Below are positions 17,917-27,058 of a stretch of DNA of 54,981 nucleotides, piece after piece. The translations under genes were made by a program, and so were the position numbers. The notes under the pieces were generated by a model, which saw nothing but the letters and a program-made list of their open reading frames with translations, searched no databases and was not told the origin of the DNA. Within the stretch, counting starts at the first letter, position 1. The number at the start of each line of letters is the position of its first letter. Source of the DNA: Megalodesulfovibrio gigas DSM 1382 = ATCC 19364 (GTDB lineage Bacteria > Desulfobacterota > Desulfovibrionia > Desulfovibrionales > Desulfovibrionaceae); NCBI RefSeq assembly GCF_000468495.1, contig NC_022444.1, forward strand, positions 482,728 through 537,708, given 5' to 3'.

Positions 17917-18223
17917 GCCCCGGATCCTAGTCCCGGACGGGCGTTTTGGCAATCCTTGAATATATCGACCCCAAAATGCTATTTCATGACAATACGCTAT
18001 CTGTTTAAAATCATAAATGAAACAGCTGCATTTGGCCGAATTGAGATATAATATGGCAAAATTCAGGAATGAGACAAGTCGCAATCGCTGATAGTAGCAA
18101 GCGCAACTGTTTATTCCCGCCCACACGCGCCAGTGTTCGCCACGGTGCGGCAACGGGCCATATTCCCGCAGCATGCGCCCTCATACAGCATCGAAACGCC
18201 ACCTCAACGCAGCAGGATCCCCC
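17917..18223. promoter_or_regulatory. Divergent promoter/operator region, araC-type gene / RND efflux genes
   Basis: An AT-rich 307-bp stretch. It holds a perfect TATAAT at 18047-18052 in the rightward direction, an inverted repeat CTGTTT (18001-18006) ... AAACAG (18020-18025), and an overlapping pair TTTCAT (17982-17987) ... ATGAAA (18017-18022). These are sensible places for the adjacent AraC-type regulator to bind, but no -35 is clear. Nothing coding is seen. Confidence 0.4.
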
Positions 18224-19498
18224 ATGCGTAGCCGCGTCATTCTTTTTTTGTTGGTCTGTGTTGCCGCCATGGCGGCCCTGAATTCCTACAGTGAACGCTC
18301 CCACGCCCAGGGACCGCCGCCGGCCATGGAACCGGAGGTGACGGTTCTTACCCTGGCCCCCAGCGTTGTCACCCTGACCACGGAACTGCCCGGCCGCACC
18401 TCGGCCCATCTGGTAAGTGAGGTCCGGCCCCAGGTGAGCGGCATTCTGCAGAAGCGCCTGTTCACGGAAGGCGCGGAAGTGACCGAGGGCGACGTGTTGT
18501 ACAAAATCGATCCCGCCCACTACCAGGCCGTGTACGACAACGCCAAGGCGGCCCTGGCCAAGGCCGAGGCCAACGTGGTGCCCGTGAAGCTCAGGGCCGA
18601 GCGGACGGCCAATCTGGCCCGGCAGGACGCCGTGAGCCGCCAGGACAACGACGATGCCCACGCCGCCCACCGGCAGGCCGAAGCCGAGGTGCTCGCCACC
18701 AAGGCAGCCCTGGAGACGGCGCGCATCAATCTGGAATACACCAACGTGCGCGCGCCCATTTCCGGGCGTATCGGCAAGTCCGCCGTCACGCCTGGGGCAC
18801 TGGTCACGGCCAATCAGGCGGCGGCCCTGTCCACCATCCAGCAGACCGATCCCATTTATGTGGATCTGACGCAATCCAGCGCCGAAGTGATGCGCCTCAG
18901 GCGCGATCTGCAGCAGGGCGTGCTCAAGCAGGCGGCGGATGGCGGCGCCACCGTGTCCCTGATCCTGGAGGACGGCACCCCCTACGCCCTGGACGGCGTG
19001 CTGAAGTTCGCGGACATCACCGTGGACCAGAGCACGGGCGTCATCACCTTGCGGGCGGAGTTCCCCAACCCTGCCGGCGAGCTGCTGCCGGGCTTGTACG
19101 TGCGCGCCGTGCTGACCGAAGGGGTGGACGAGCACGCCATCCTGGCGCCCCAGGCCGCCGTGAGCCGCGACACCAAGGGCAACCCCCTGGTGATGGTGGT
19201 GAATGCCGAGGGTGTGGTGGAGGCCCGGCCCATCACCGTGCGCCGCACCATCGGGGATTCCTGGCTGGTGGGCGAAGGGGTGGCTGTCGGGGAGCGCATT
19301 GTGGTGGACGGTCTGCAGAAGGCCCGGCCAGGGCGCAAGGTGAAGGTGGTGGAAACCAACGCCACCCGCCCCGGCGCAGTCACCAATGCGGCGGCGGCCG
19401 TGGCCGACAAGATCCTCGCCAAAACCGCCGCAGCCGGCACCGACGGCGTCACCGCCCTCGCCACCTCCGCCGCCCCCACCACAACCGCCGCCCAGTAG
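18224..19498 (+). CDS. RND efflux periplasmic adaptor (AcrA/MexA-type membrane fusion protein)
   Basis: A 424-residue periplasmic adaptor that links an inner-membrane RND pump to an outer-membrane channel. A signal peptide spans about residues 1-29 (MRSRVILFLLVCVAAMAAL ... HAQ). The split lipoyl/biotinyl half-domains are SEVRPQVSGILQKRLFTEGAEV and NLEYTNVRAPISGRIGKS, separated by an alpha-helical hairpin rich in Ala/Lys/Glu. There is no clear lipobox Cys. A low-complexity Ala/Thr tail follows residue 385. I chose ATG 18224, which has AGGA upstream and directly precedes the signal peptide; an upstream ATG at 18173 would add 17 residues. It is 21 bp before the pump gene; no outer-membrane factor gene follows. 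Confidence 0.92.
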   Translation: MRSRVILFLLVCVAAMAALNSYSERSHAQGPPPAMEPEVTVLTLAPSVVTLTTELPGRTSAHLVSEVRPQVSGILQKRLFTEGAEVTEGDVLYKIDPAHYQAVYDNAKAALAKAEANVVPVKLRAERTANLARQDAVSRQDNDDAHAAHRQAEAEVLATKAALETARINLEYTNVRAPISGRIGKSAVTPGALVTANQAAALSTIQQTDPIYVDLTQSSAEVMRLRRDLQQGVLKQAADGGATVSLILEDGTPYALDGVLKFADITVDQSTGVITLRAEFPNPAGELLPGLYVRAVLTEGVDEHAILAPQAAVSRDTKGNPLVMVVNAEGVVEARPITVRRTIGDSWLVGEGVAVGERIVVDGLQKARPGRKVKVVETNATRPGAVTNAAAAVADKILAKTAAAGTDGVTALATSAAPTTTAAQ

Positions 19499-19519
19499 GG
19501 CCCGGGGAGCATCAGCATC

Positions 19520-22500
19520 ATGGCCAAGTTTTTCATCGATCGCCCGGTCTTCGCCTGGGTCATCGCCATCATCATCATGCTGGCCGGCGCGTTGTCCATC
19601 CTGCGCCTGCCCATCTCGCAATATCCGAACATCGCGCCCACGGCCATCACCATCACGGCCACGTACCCTGGCGCCTCGTCCCAGACCATCGAAAACACGG
19701 TGACCCAGATCATCGAACAGAAGATGAAGGGCATCGACAACCTCAAATACATGTCCTCCACCAGCGAATCCACGGGACAGGCGGAGATCGAACTGACCTT
19801 CGACTCCTCCACCGATCCGGATATCGCCCAGGTGCAGGTGCAGAACAAGCTGGCCCTGGCCACGCCGCTACTGCCGCAGGAAGTGCAGCGCCAGGGCATT
19901 GCCGTGAACAAGAGCTCGTCCAGCTTCCTCATGGTCATCGGCCTGATGAGCGACGACGGCTCCATGACCGGCGCAGACTTGAGCGACTACGCCTCCTCCA
20001 ACCTGCTGGACGCCATCAGCCGTGTGGACGGCGTGGGCGAGGCCAACATCTTCGGCGCGCAGTACGCCATGCGCATCTGGCTCGATCCGGACAAGCTCAA
20101 CAAATACAAGCTGAATCCGACGGATGTACTGGCCGCCATCGAGGCCCAGAACACCCAGACCAGCGCCGGGCAGATTGGCGGCGCGCCGGCCGTGTCTGGT
20201 CAGCAGATGAGCTACACCATCCTCTCCCAGACCCAGTTCACCAATGCCCACGAATTCGAGCAGGTGCTGCTGCGCGTGAACGAGGACGGCTCCGCCGTGC
20301 GCATTGCCGACGTGGCCCGGGTGCAGCTGGGCAGCGAGAGCTACGACACGATCTCGCGCTTCAACGGCAAGCCTGCCGCTGGCTTGTCCGTCAAGCTGGC
20401 CACCGGCGCCAACGCCCTGGATACGGTGGAGCGCGTACGCGAGACCCTGGACCAGCTCGCCGTGAACTTCCCGCAGGGCGTGCGCTGTGTGTTCCCGTAC
20501 GACACCACGCCCTTCGTGAGTGCCAGCCTGGAGGAAGTGGTCAAGACGCTGTTTGAGGCCATCTTCCTGGTCTTCCTCATCATGTACCTGTTTCTGCAGA
20601 ACTTCCGGGCCACGCTCATTCCCACCATCGCCGTGCCCGTGGTGCTGCTGGGCACCTTCGGGGCCCTGGCGGCCTTTGGGTATTCCATCAACACGCTGAC
20701 CATGTTCGGCGTGGTACTGGCCATCGGCCTTTTGGTGGATGACGCCATCGTGGTGGTGGAAAACGTGGAACGCATCATGACCCAGGAGGGCCTGTCGCCC
20801 CGGGAAGCCACCCGCAAGTCCATGGATCAGATTACCGGCGCGCTGGTGGGCATTGCCCTGGTGCTCTCGGCGGTGTTCATCCCCATGGCGTTCATCGACG
20901 GGTCCACGGGCGTTATTTACCGGCAGTTCTCCCTGACCATCGTCTCGGCCATGCTGCTGTCCGTGGTGGTGGCCGTGGTGCTCACGCCGGCCTTGTGCGC
21001 CACCATGCTCAAGCCGCACCACACGCTGCACAGCACGCCCCAGCGCGGGTTCTTCGGCTGGTTCAACCGCATGTTCGACCGCGGCAACGCCGGCTACCAG
21101 CGCGGCGTGCATGGGCTGCTCAAGCGCAAAAAACGCGTGATGCTCGTCTATGTGGCCATTGTCGCCGCCCTGGCCGTGCTGTTCCTGCGGCTGCCCACAT
21201 CCTTTTTGCCGGATGAGGACCAGGGCATCATCTTCGCCCTCATCCAGTTGCCCGTGGGCGCGCCCCAGGAACGCACCCTGGACGTGCTTGCCCAAGTGGA
21301 ACAGCACTTTCTGGAAGACGAAGCCGCGGTGGTGAAATCCATCTTCACCGTGGCCGGATTCAGTTTTGCCGGCAAGGGGCAGAACACGGGCATCGCCTTT
21401 GTGCAGCTCAAGGATTGGGCCGAGCGCAAGGGCGAAGGCATGAGCGCCCAGGACGTGGCCATGCGGGCCATGGGGGCATTCATGCGGATCAAATCCGCAC
21501 AGATCTTCGCCTTCACCCCGCCGGCGGTGCTGGAACTGGGCGACGCCACCGGCTTTGACCTGTATCTGCAAGACCGCGCCGGCCTGGGCCACGCCGCCCT
21601 GATGCAGGCCCGCAATCAGATCCTGGGCATGGCCGCGCAAAACCCCGAGGTGGTGGCCGTACGGCCCAACGGGCAGGACGACACGCCCCAGTATCAGATC
21701 GACATCGACCTGGCCAAGGCCGGTGCGCTGTCCCTGTCCATGGGTGACATCACCAACACCATGTCCATCGCCCTGGGCGGCGCCTATGTGAACGACTTCA
21801 TCGACCGCGGCCGCGTGAAAAAGGTCTATGTGCAGGGAGATGCGCCCTATCGCATGATGCCCCAGGACATCGAGCGCTGGTTCGTTCGCAACGGCCTGGG
21901 CGAGATGGTGCCCTTCCAGACCTTCTCCGCGGGCCGCTGGACCTACGGCTCCCCCCGCCTGGAGCGCTACAACGGCGTGCCGGCCGTGGAAATCATGGGC
22001 TCCGCCGCCCCGGGCAAAAGCTCCGGCGACGCCATGCGCGTCATGGAAGACATGGTGGCCAAACTCCCGGCCGGGTTCGGCCTGGAATGGACCGGCCTGT
22101 CCTACCAGGAACGCATGAGCGGCTCCCAGGCGCCGGCGCTGTACGCCATTTCCGTCCTGGTGGTCTTCCTCTGCCTGGCCGCGCTGTACGAAAGCTGGAC
22201 CGTGCCCACGGCGGTGATGCTCGTGGTGCCCCTGGGCATCATCGGCTCGGTGCTGGCCACCATGGGCCGCGGCCTGTCCAACGACGTGTACTTCCAGGTG
22301 GGCCTGCTCACCACCATCGGCCTCTCGGCCAAAAACGCCATCCTCATCGTGGAATTCGCCAAGGATCTGGTGGAAGAAGGCTGGGACATCACCAAGGCCG
22401 TGCTGGAGGCAGCCCGCCTGCGACTCCGGCCCATCCTGATGACCTCCTTCGCCTTCATCCTTGGGGTGCTGCCCCTGGCCCTGGCCACGGGCGCGGGCTC

Positions 22501-22681
22501 CGGCAGCCAGCGGGCCATCGGCACGGGCGTCATCGGCGGCATGCTCGCGGCCACGGTGCTGGGCTGCTACTTCGTGCCCGTATTCTTCCTGCTGGTGTAC
22601 CGACGGTCGCGGGCTGTCCAGTCGCATCGCGGCGAATCCCCGTCCTCCATGGAGACACAACCCGCCGACGGCCCGGCCTGA
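19520..22681 (+). CDS. RND multidrug efflux pump, HAE1 family (AcrB-like)
   Basis: A 1053-residue proton-driven inner-membrane pump. It starts with the typical [21 protein letters not shown]. The proton-relay aspartates are in [18 protein letters not shown] (TM4), with the matching lysine in [16 protein letters not shown] (TM10). Twelve membrane helices and two large periplasmic loops are evident, and the full length rules out truncation. Substrates cannot be read from sequence; the family exports hydrophobic drugs, dyes and solvents. Co-transcribed with the adaptor; a hairpin follows. Confidence 0.96.
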   Translation: MAKFFIDRPVFAWVIAIIIMLAGALSILRLPISQYPNIAPTAITITATYPGASSQTIENTVTQIIEQKMKGIDNLKYMSSTSESTGQAEIELTFDSSTDPDIAQVQVQNKLALATPLLPQEVQRQGIAVNKSSSSFLMVIGLMSDDGSMTGADLSDYASSNLLDAISRVDGVGEANIFGAQYAMRIWLDPDKLNKYKLNPTDVLAAIEAQNTQTSAGQIGGAPAVSGQQMSYTILSQTQFTNAHEFEQVLLRVNEDGSAVRIADVARVQLGSESYDTISRFNGKPAAGLSVKLATGANALDTVERVRETLDQLAVNFPQGVRCVFPYDTTPFVSASLEEVVKTLFEAIFLVFLIMYLFLQNFRATLIPTIAVPVVLLGTFGALAAFGYSINTLTMFGVVLAIGLLVDDAIVVVENVERIMTQEGLSPREATRKSMDQITGALVGIALVLSAVFIPMAFIDGSTGVIYRQFSLTIVSAMLLSVVVAVVLTPALCATMLKPHHTLHSTPQRGFFGWFNRMFDRGNAGYQRGVHGLLKRKKRVMLVYVAIVAALAVLFLRLPTSFLPDEDQGIIFALIQLPVGAPQERTLDVLAQVEQHFLEDEAAVVKSIFTVAGFSFAGKGQNTGIAFVQLKDWAERKGEGMSAQDVAMRAMGAFMRIKSAQIFAFTPPAVLELGDATGFDLYLQDRAGLGHAALMQARNQILGMAAQNPEVVAVRPNGQDDTPQYQIDIDLAKAGALSLSMGDITNTMSIALGGAYVNDFIDRGRVKKVYVQGDAPYRMMPQDIERWFVRNGLGEMVPFQTFSAGRWTYGSPRLERYNGVPAVEIMGSAAPGKSSGDAMRVMEDMVAKLPAGFGLEWTGLSYQERMSGSQAPALYAISVLVVFLCLAALYESWTVPTAVMLVVPLGIIGSVLATMGRGLSNDVYFQVGLLTTIGLSAKNAILIVEFAKDLVEEGWDITKAVLEAARLRLRPILMTSFAFILGVLPLALATGAGSGSQRAIGTGVIGGMLAATVLGCYFVPVFFLLVYRRSRAVQSHRGESPSSMETQPADGPA

Positions 22682-22697
22682 TCCAACCGCCACAACA

Positions 22698-22734
22698 GCA
22701 AGACGCCCCAGCCAGACCGGCCAGGGCGTCTTGC
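22698..22734 (+). terminator. Hairpin after the RND pump gene
   Basis: GCAAGACGCCC (22698-22708) pairs with GGGCGTCTTGC (22724-22734), an 11-bp perfect stem with a 15-base loop, 17 bp after the stop. Only a short T-poor tail follows, so it may be a weak terminator or an mRNA-stabilising end. Confidence 0.6.
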
Positions 22735-22794
22735 CGTCCTTGCATCCCTTGACGCTCCACGCCATTGCGGGCTATACTTACCAATTCAATCCAT

Positions 22795-22871
22795 GCCCCC
22801 GTAGCTCAGTCGGATAGAGCACAGGATTCCTAATCCTGGTGCCACAGGTTCGATTCCTGTCGGGGGCACCA
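22795..22871 (+). tRNA. tRNA-Arg (anticodon CCT)
   Basis: A complete cloverleaf: acceptor GCCCCCG/CGGGGGC, D arm with AGCTCAGTCGGATAGAGC, anticodon stem CAGGA/TCCTG with loop TTCCTAA (anticodon CCT, reads AGG), T arm ACAGGTTCGATTCCTGT, and an encoded 3' ACCA. tRNA-Arg 3' ends are common integration targets, and foreign-looking genes start directly after it, so this is the probable left edge of the island. Confidence 0.96.
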
Positions 22872-22880
22872 GAAAATTCA

Positions 22881-22906
22881 GGGACTTATGAGATACTCAT
22901 AGGTCC
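22881..22906 (+). terminator. Hairpin directly after tRNA-Arg
   Basis: GGGACTTATGAG, loop ATA, CTCATAGGTCCC: a 12-bp stem with one G-T pair, beginning 10 bases after the CCA end and followed by TTT. Likely the tRNA terminator. Just after it (22919-22980) the octamer GGTCCCGG/CCGGGACC recurs several times, including the perfect palindrome GGGACCAGCTGGTCCC; its role is unknown but it stands at the island edge. Confidence 0.5.
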
Positions 22907-22984
22907 CTTTGCCGTTTCCGGGACCAGCTGGTCCCGGAATGGTCCCGGATATGATGAATCCTCGATAATTTTCCGGGACCGGCC

Positions 22985-23743
22985 TTGACGGGCAACCGCT
23001 GCGGCCACGATCCGCGTGCGCCGAAGCTACAGCCGGCTCAGCCCATTCGCACGGGCAAGGGCGGGCTGCCGCGCATCCTCCCCCTGGCCGCCGAGCGGGC
23101 ACGGGCCTGGTATGACCGGCCTCGCAGGTGCCCTCCCTTGCAGACACGCCCGGGCAGGCAAACTCGCAGCGAGCGTCGCGAGGCGGTGATCGTCGTCCTG
23201 GAGACGCTCCTCTCCCACCTCGACTTAGCGTCCCTCTGCTGCGGCACACCGACGTTGGCCGAGGGCTTCATCGACATCGACATGAAAATGCTCGTCCGCG
23301 ACTCCGGCCTAGGCCAGCGGCGCATCGAGCGGGCCATCGCTCAGCTCAAGGACGCCGGGTTCATGGAAGTCACCCAGCCCCGTGGCCAGAACGAGGAAGG
23401 CAAGTATTTCGGATGCCGAGCCATCCGCGTCGTTCACGAGGCCCTCTTCGAATGGCTGGGCCTGGGGCCGATGCTCCGCCGCGAGCGCGAGCGGGCCTCG
23501 CAGCGCCTGAGCCGCAAGGCCAGGCAGGCCAATCGCAAGCTGGCCGACTTCATGCGCCGCGCCGCATCGGGTTTCCGGCCGCCTGCCAAACGTCCAAGCG
23601 TGCTCACCCAGGCGCAGCGCATCGCCTGGAGCCAGGAATGGGGCCGGCAGGTCAAGGCCGGCTACGACCTCCGCGAGGCCCAGCGACGGACCAACACCGC
23701 CTTCGGTCTGCCCCCCGACTATCAGCCCGGCCTGGACGCGTAG
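22985..23743 (+). CDS. Plasmid RepA-like replication initiator (winged helix)
   Basis: 252 residues, basic. The middle (about 75-160) reads like a winged-helix DNA-binding unit (DMKMLVRDSGLGQRRIERAIAQ, then LKDAGFMEVTQPRG as the wing). Next come an aromatic segment (VVHEALFEWLGLG) and a long Arg-rich helix. This order resembles RepA initiators of the IncFII group, but the match is by eye. It lies next to an IncP-type oriT, so the island seems to be an integrated plasmid. There is no clear Shine-Dalgarno and the first ~60 residues are Arg/Pro-rich, so the true start may lie further in (for example the second half of the N-terminal region). Confidence 0.5.
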   Translation: MTGNRCGHDPRAPKLQPAQPIRTGKGGLPRILPLAAERARAWYDRPRRCPPLQTRPGRQTRSERREAVIVVLETLLSHLDLASLCCGTPTLAEGFIDIDMKMLVRDSGLGQRRIERAIAQLKDAGFMEVTQPRGQNEEGKYFGCRAIRVVHEALFEWLGLGPMLRRERERASQRLSRKARQANRKLADFMRRAASGFRPPAKRPSVLTQAQRIAWSQEWGRQVKAGYDLREAQRRTNTAFGLPPDYQPGLDA

Positions 23744-24318
23744 CGTAGATTCCCGAACTGTGTCCATCGTCCGGCCAGCATCCAGATTTCTTCCTTCCAA
23801 GACGCTATTCCACTGCATTCCGTTGCCCCTGGTTCCTCCCAAGGGCGACTTGCCACCCCGCCCGGCCTGGTCCTGCGCCTCTGGAGAAAAATAGCTGTCG
23901 CTAGGTTGGGTCGCAGGTGTCGGGCATTAACCCAAGAGACAAGAAACCAAGACCGCGACAACGCCGTCCTCTTCCGTTTCGAGCTTCGAGAAGGAAAGAA
24001 TCGGCTTTTGTGAGGGCAACGGCGGGACGCTGTTCGTCCATGTGCCTGCCATATTCGATTCATCTTGCTTCGTATGCCTTACGTATTGGAAGCAGTAGCC
24101 CGCAAAAACTTTCACAAATGGCGATCTGTTCAATCATATTCAAACTATTTCAAATCCGTGACAGCTCCTTGCAGCGAACCGAACTGCGTGGAATAAGATC
24201 GACCAGACGCTGAAGGCAGGACAGGTGAAGTAGGCCCACCTTTGGTGGCCGCCTTCACGATACGAATTTGCTTATTCGCCCTTCGGGCTCAACGCGGATA
24301 CGCCAGCAAGGAAAGAAT
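23744..24318. other. Non-coding plasmid backbone stretch containing oriT
   Basis: No credible gene. The only firm element is the RP4-type oriT at 24211-24258. The sequence 23760-24200 is lower in GC than its neighbours and its open frames have no protein-like composition; an ancestral traK-like gene, expected beside an IncP oriT, is not recognisable. Confidence 0.5.
24211..24258 (-). other. Origin of transfer (oriT), IncP/RP4 type
   Basis: The minus strand contains GGTGGGCCTACTTCACC followed by TGTCCTGCC. This is the RP4 oriT core (GGGTGGGCCTACTTCACC, then TATCCTGCC) with almost no changes. The arm GTGAAG (minus, 24258-24253) and CTTCAC (minus, 24230-24225) bracket GGCCACC-AAA-GGTGGGCC, the inverted repeat bound by TraJ in RP4. 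By analogy the nick is after TCCTG, between 24217 and 24216 on the minus strand. traJ and the relaxase are the next two genes, as in RP4, and would enter the recipient last. Confidence 0.85.
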
Positions 24319-24320
24319 GG

Positions 24321-24653
24321 ATGCCCTCGAAAAAGCCCATCATGAAGGTCTACGTCACCCCCGAGGAGTACCGGCAGGTCATTGACCAGGCCGACCGTCA
24401 CGGGCTGAGCATCTCGGCCTTTGCCCGCCGGGTCTGTCTGGGCCAGCCCCTGCCCGCCCGCGACCATCAGCAAGCCCGCCGCGAGCTGGCCCGGATCAAC
24501 GCCGATCTTGGCCGATTGGGCGGGCTCTTCAAGCTTTGGCTCTGCGACGAGCGCCGCGCGGCCCCGGAGCTGACGTACCAGGTCCGCCGCCTGCTGCGGG
24601 AAATCGAGGCCCGGCAGCGCGAGTTGTGCGCCGCCGTGGGCAGGATCGCCTGA
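24321..24653 (+). CDS. traJ: Relaxosome oriT-binding protein (TraJ/MobC family)
   Basis: A 110-residue DNA-binding accessory protein. The N-terminus has a ribbon-helix-helix pattern (PIMKVYVTPEEYRQVIDQADRHG, then LSISAFARRVCLGQ), and the C-terminus is a basic helical segment (LTYQVRRLLREIEARQREL). In RP4, TraJ binds the inverted repeat beside nic and recruits TraI. Here the matching repeat lies only about 60 bp upstream. The ATG at 24321 follows AAGGAAAG. Its stop overlaps the relaxase start (ATGA), so the two are translationally coupled. Confidence 0.85.
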   Translation: MPSKKPIMKVYVTPEEYRQVIDQADRHGLSISAFARRVCLGQPLPARDHQQARRELARINADLGRLGGLFKLWLCDERRAAPELTYQVRRLLREIEARQRELCAAVGRIA

Positions 24654-25882
24654 TGATCAGCCGCCGCATCACCTGCAAGCCAGCCAATGACAACTACCGC
24701 CGCCTGGCCAACTACATTGCCGGTGTCGGCCCCCACCCGGACCAGGACAAGGTCCTGTTCTGCTGGACCGAGGGCTGCTGGGCCGGCGACGACTACGAAT
24801 GGGGCATCCAGGAGGCCATGGACACGCAGGATCTCAACCTGCGGTCGAAAAAGGAAAAGAGCTATCACCTCATCGTCAGCTTCCGGCCGGAAGACGACGA
24901 CAAGCTGACGCCGGAAATGTTCAAGGAAATCGAGCAGTCCTTCGCCGCGTCCCTGGGCTTTGCCGAGCACCAACGCCACTGCGGCGTGCACCAGAACACC
25001 GGCAACATCCACCTGCACATCGCCTACAACATGATTCACCCCGAGAAGCTGACTAGGCACGAGCCGTTTCGGGACTTTCACACCCGTGACCGCGTCTGCC
25101 GGGAGCTGGAGCGGCGCTTCGACCTTGCCGTGGACAACGGCCGCGGCCAGAGCCAGACGCCAGAAGCCGAGCGCCTGGGCGACAAGCCCGCCACCATGGA
25201 AGCCCATTCCGGCCTGGAGTCCTTCGAGAGTTACGCCAAGTCCAAGCGCGAGGCGCTGCTGCGCGCCATGCAGGACGCCACGTCATGGCGGGATGTGCAT
25301 GTCACCCTGGCCGCCCACGGCCTGGCCATCGTCCTGCATGGCAACGGCCTCGCCATCATGAGCCGCCACGGCAAACAGGCCTGCAAGGCGAGTGCTGTGG
25401 ACCGTAATCTCTCAAAGTCCAGGTTGGAAGCCCGCTTTGGGCCATACCAGCCTCCTGGACCAGAGGTCGCAGCGATCCCGTCTCTGGAATACTACCAGCC
25501 ACGCCCCAATGTCCGCCACCGTGATGCCGGTAACGGGGAACTCTTCAAAGCTTGGCAGACCGCCATGGACGCCCGCAAGGCCGAGCTGCTGAGTATCCGT
25601 GATCAGGCCCGGACCGAGGTCGCAGCCATCACGACCTACTGGCAGAAGACCCGCCAGGAGATTGAGCAGATGCCCGCCTCCCGACGTGACCGCGCCACCT
25701 TGCTGCACCGGGCGAGGCAGAACGAGCGCCAAGTCAAACGGACCCTTTACGACCGGGCAATCGAGCAGCGCGATCAATTTCGCCGGGAGAAGCACTTCCT
25801 GACTTGGGCAGCGTTCCGGAAGATTGCACAAAATCAGCAACAGCAGCAGGCGCGGGAGCAAAGTCAGGGCCTCGAGCGCTGA
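24653..25882 (+). CDS. traI: MOBP-family relaxase (TraI/VirD2-like)
   Basis: A 409-residue relaxase that nicks oriT and stays on the 5' end during transfer. The N-terminus MISRRITCKPANDNYRRLANYIAG supplies candidate catalytic tyrosines. Motif II is in SYHLIVSFRPEDDD, and the metal-binding histidine triad is HCGVHQNTGNIHLHIAYN (about residues 109-126). The C-terminus after residue 300 is a charged helical region. RP4 TraI is longer (732 residues), so the C-terminal accessory part is reduced, as in many mobilisable islands. It starts in the traJ stop. I choose ATG 24653 because an upstream extension has no homology-like content. Confidence 0.9.
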   Translation: MISRRITCKPANDNYRRLANYIAGVGPHPDQDKVLFCWTEGCWAGDDYEWGIQEAMDTQDLNLRSKKEKSYHLIVSFRPEDDDKLTPEMFKEIEQSFAASLGFAEHQRHCGVHQNTGNIHLHIAYNMIHPEKLTRHEPFRDFHTRDRVCRELERRFDLAVDNGRGQSQTPEAERLGDKPATMEAHSGLESFESYAKSKREALLRAMQDATSWRDVHVTLAAHGLAIVLHGNGLAIMSRHGKQACKASAVDRNLSKSRLEARFGPYQPPGPEVAAIPSLEYYQPRPNVRHRDAGNGELFKAWQTAMDARKAELLSIRDQARTEVAAITTYWQKTRQEIEQMPASRRDRATLLHRARQNERQVKRTLYDRAIEQRDQFRREKHFLTWAAFRKIAQNQQQQQAREQSQGLER

Positions 25883-25897
25883 ACCCAGGCCCACCGC

Positions 25898-26542
25898 TCA
25901 AAATTCCTCATTCCCCGCCTTGTTCACCCCCATACCCACCGCCTCCTGCCGCATGCCCTCGGCCGGGAAGGGGGCCAGCAGAGGTGCGAGCGCCGCTGCG
26001 TCTGCGGCCGGGTCCAGCCACTGCGCCCACGAGTCCGGCGGCAGGATCACCGGCATGCGGTCGTGGATAGGCGCGACCAGGGCGTTGGCCTCGGTGGTCA
26101 GGATGGTGGCTGAGTGCAGCGGCGTTCCGGAATCAGGATCGTCCCAGACCTCCCACAGCCCGGCCATGGCAAAGGGCGCGCCGTCGGCCATCATCAGCGC
26201 GAACGGCTGCTTGCGTCTGGCGTCCAGCTTCTGCCATTCATAAAAGCACGTCGCCGGGATCAGGCAGCGGCGCTTTTTGAACGCCGCGCGAAAAGCCGGC
26301 TTCCCTGCCACGGTCTCGCTGCGCGCGTTGATCATCTTCGCGGCCATCTTGCGATCCTTGGCCCAAAAAGGGACCAGCCCCCAGTGGAAGCGCCGCAACA
26401 CGCGGCCGGCGTCAGTCTGCACAATGCCGGGAATGTCCATGGTGGGCGCGAGGTTGCGCCGGGGCTCGTAGTCTGCGTCAACCAGCTGAAAATACTCTAC
26501 TGCCTGGGCCTTGGGGATGACAAAGCCGAATCGTCCGCACAT
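25898..26542 (-). CDS. yedK: SRAP/YedK-type abasic-site protein
   Basis: 214 residues, SOS-response-associated peptidase family (YedK, human HMCES). The protein must begin MCGRFGF so that Cys2, after Met removal, forms a covalent thiazolidine link with abasic sites in single-stranded DNA; this fixes the start at 26542. Other family motifs are present: NLAPTMDIP, NARSETV, RCLIPATCFYEW, FAMAGLWEVW and the catalytic HDRMPVIL. It is divergent from umuDC and ends 15 bp from the convergent relaxase stop. Likely role: shielding damaged ssDNA, perhaps during conjugative entry. Confidence 0.93.
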   Translation of the reverse strand: MCGRFGFVIPKAQAVEYFQLVDADYEPRRNLAPTMDIPGIVQTDAGRVLRRFHWGLVPFWAKDRKMAAKMINARSETVAGKPAFRAAFKKRRCLIPATCFYEWQKLDARRKQPFALMMADGAPFAMAGLWEVWDDPDSGTPLHSATILTTEANALVAPIHDRMPVILPPDSWAQWLDPAADAAALAPLLAPFPAEGMRQEAVGMGVNKAGNEEF

Positions 26543-26590
26543 GCCGACCTCCTTGCGAGCCGTCTGCGGGCACGATACACTGGTTTGACC

Positions 26591-27055
26591 ATGACTGCAC
26601 GACGCATCCTCCCCCTTCCGCGCCCGCAGCGGCCGGCACTCGAGATTCTCGGCGTTCGCACCGAGACCCGGCTGGAGCTGCCGCTGTACCTGGCCACCGT
26701 GGCCGCGGGCTTCCCCTCGCCGGCCGACGACTACATCGACCAGAGCCTGGACCTCAACGAGCACTGCATCGCCCACCCCGCGGCGACCTTCTTCGTTCGC
26801 GTGCATGGCGATTCCATGCGCGATGCCGGCGTGCACGACGGCGACCTCCTCGTCGTGGACCGCGCCCTGGAGCCGGTCAGCGGGCGCATCGTCATCGCCG
26901 CCCTTGATGGCGAACTGACCGTGAAACGCATCAAGAAAACGCCCGACGCGCTCTATCTCCTGCCCGAAAATCCGGACTACGTGCCCATCCGCGTGGAGCC
27001 GGACTCCAGCTTCGAAGTCTGGGGCGTGGTCGCCTACGTCATTCATAAGGTGTAG
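26591..27055 (+). CDS. umuD: UmuD-like SOS mutagenesis protein
   Basis: 154 residues of the LexA/UmuD S24 family. Self-cleavage would occur at Ala-Gly in VAAGFPSP (about residues 36-40). The serine nucleophile is in VHGDSMRDAGVHDGDLLVVD and the lysine in GELTVKRIKK. Cleaved UmuD' dimers join UmuC to make translesion DNA polymerase V. Starts at ATG 26591 in the short divergent gap to yedK; TTGCGA (26553-26558) and TACACT (26576-26581), 17 bp apart, could be its promoter. No clear LexA box was recognised. Overlap-free, 3 bp before umuC. Confidence 0.92.
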   Translation: MTARRILPLPRPQRPALEILGVRTETRLELPLYLATVAAGFPSPADDYIDQSLDLNEHCIAHPAATFFVRVHGDSMRDAGVHDGDLLVVDRALEPVSGRIVIAALDGELTVKRIKKTPDALYLLPENPDYVPIRVEPDSSFEVWGVVAYVIHKV

Positions 27056-27058
27056 ACC

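Noticed and set aside
22872-22985. Remnant of an integrase C-terminus after the tRNA
   Set aside because: The leftward frame across this stretch has no catalytic Arg/His/Tyr pattern and its residues do not match integrases.
23722-24063. Leftward 113-codon frame upstream of oriT
   Set aside because: Arg/Ser/Trp-rich translation without domain or ribosome site; treated as non-coding plasmid backbone.
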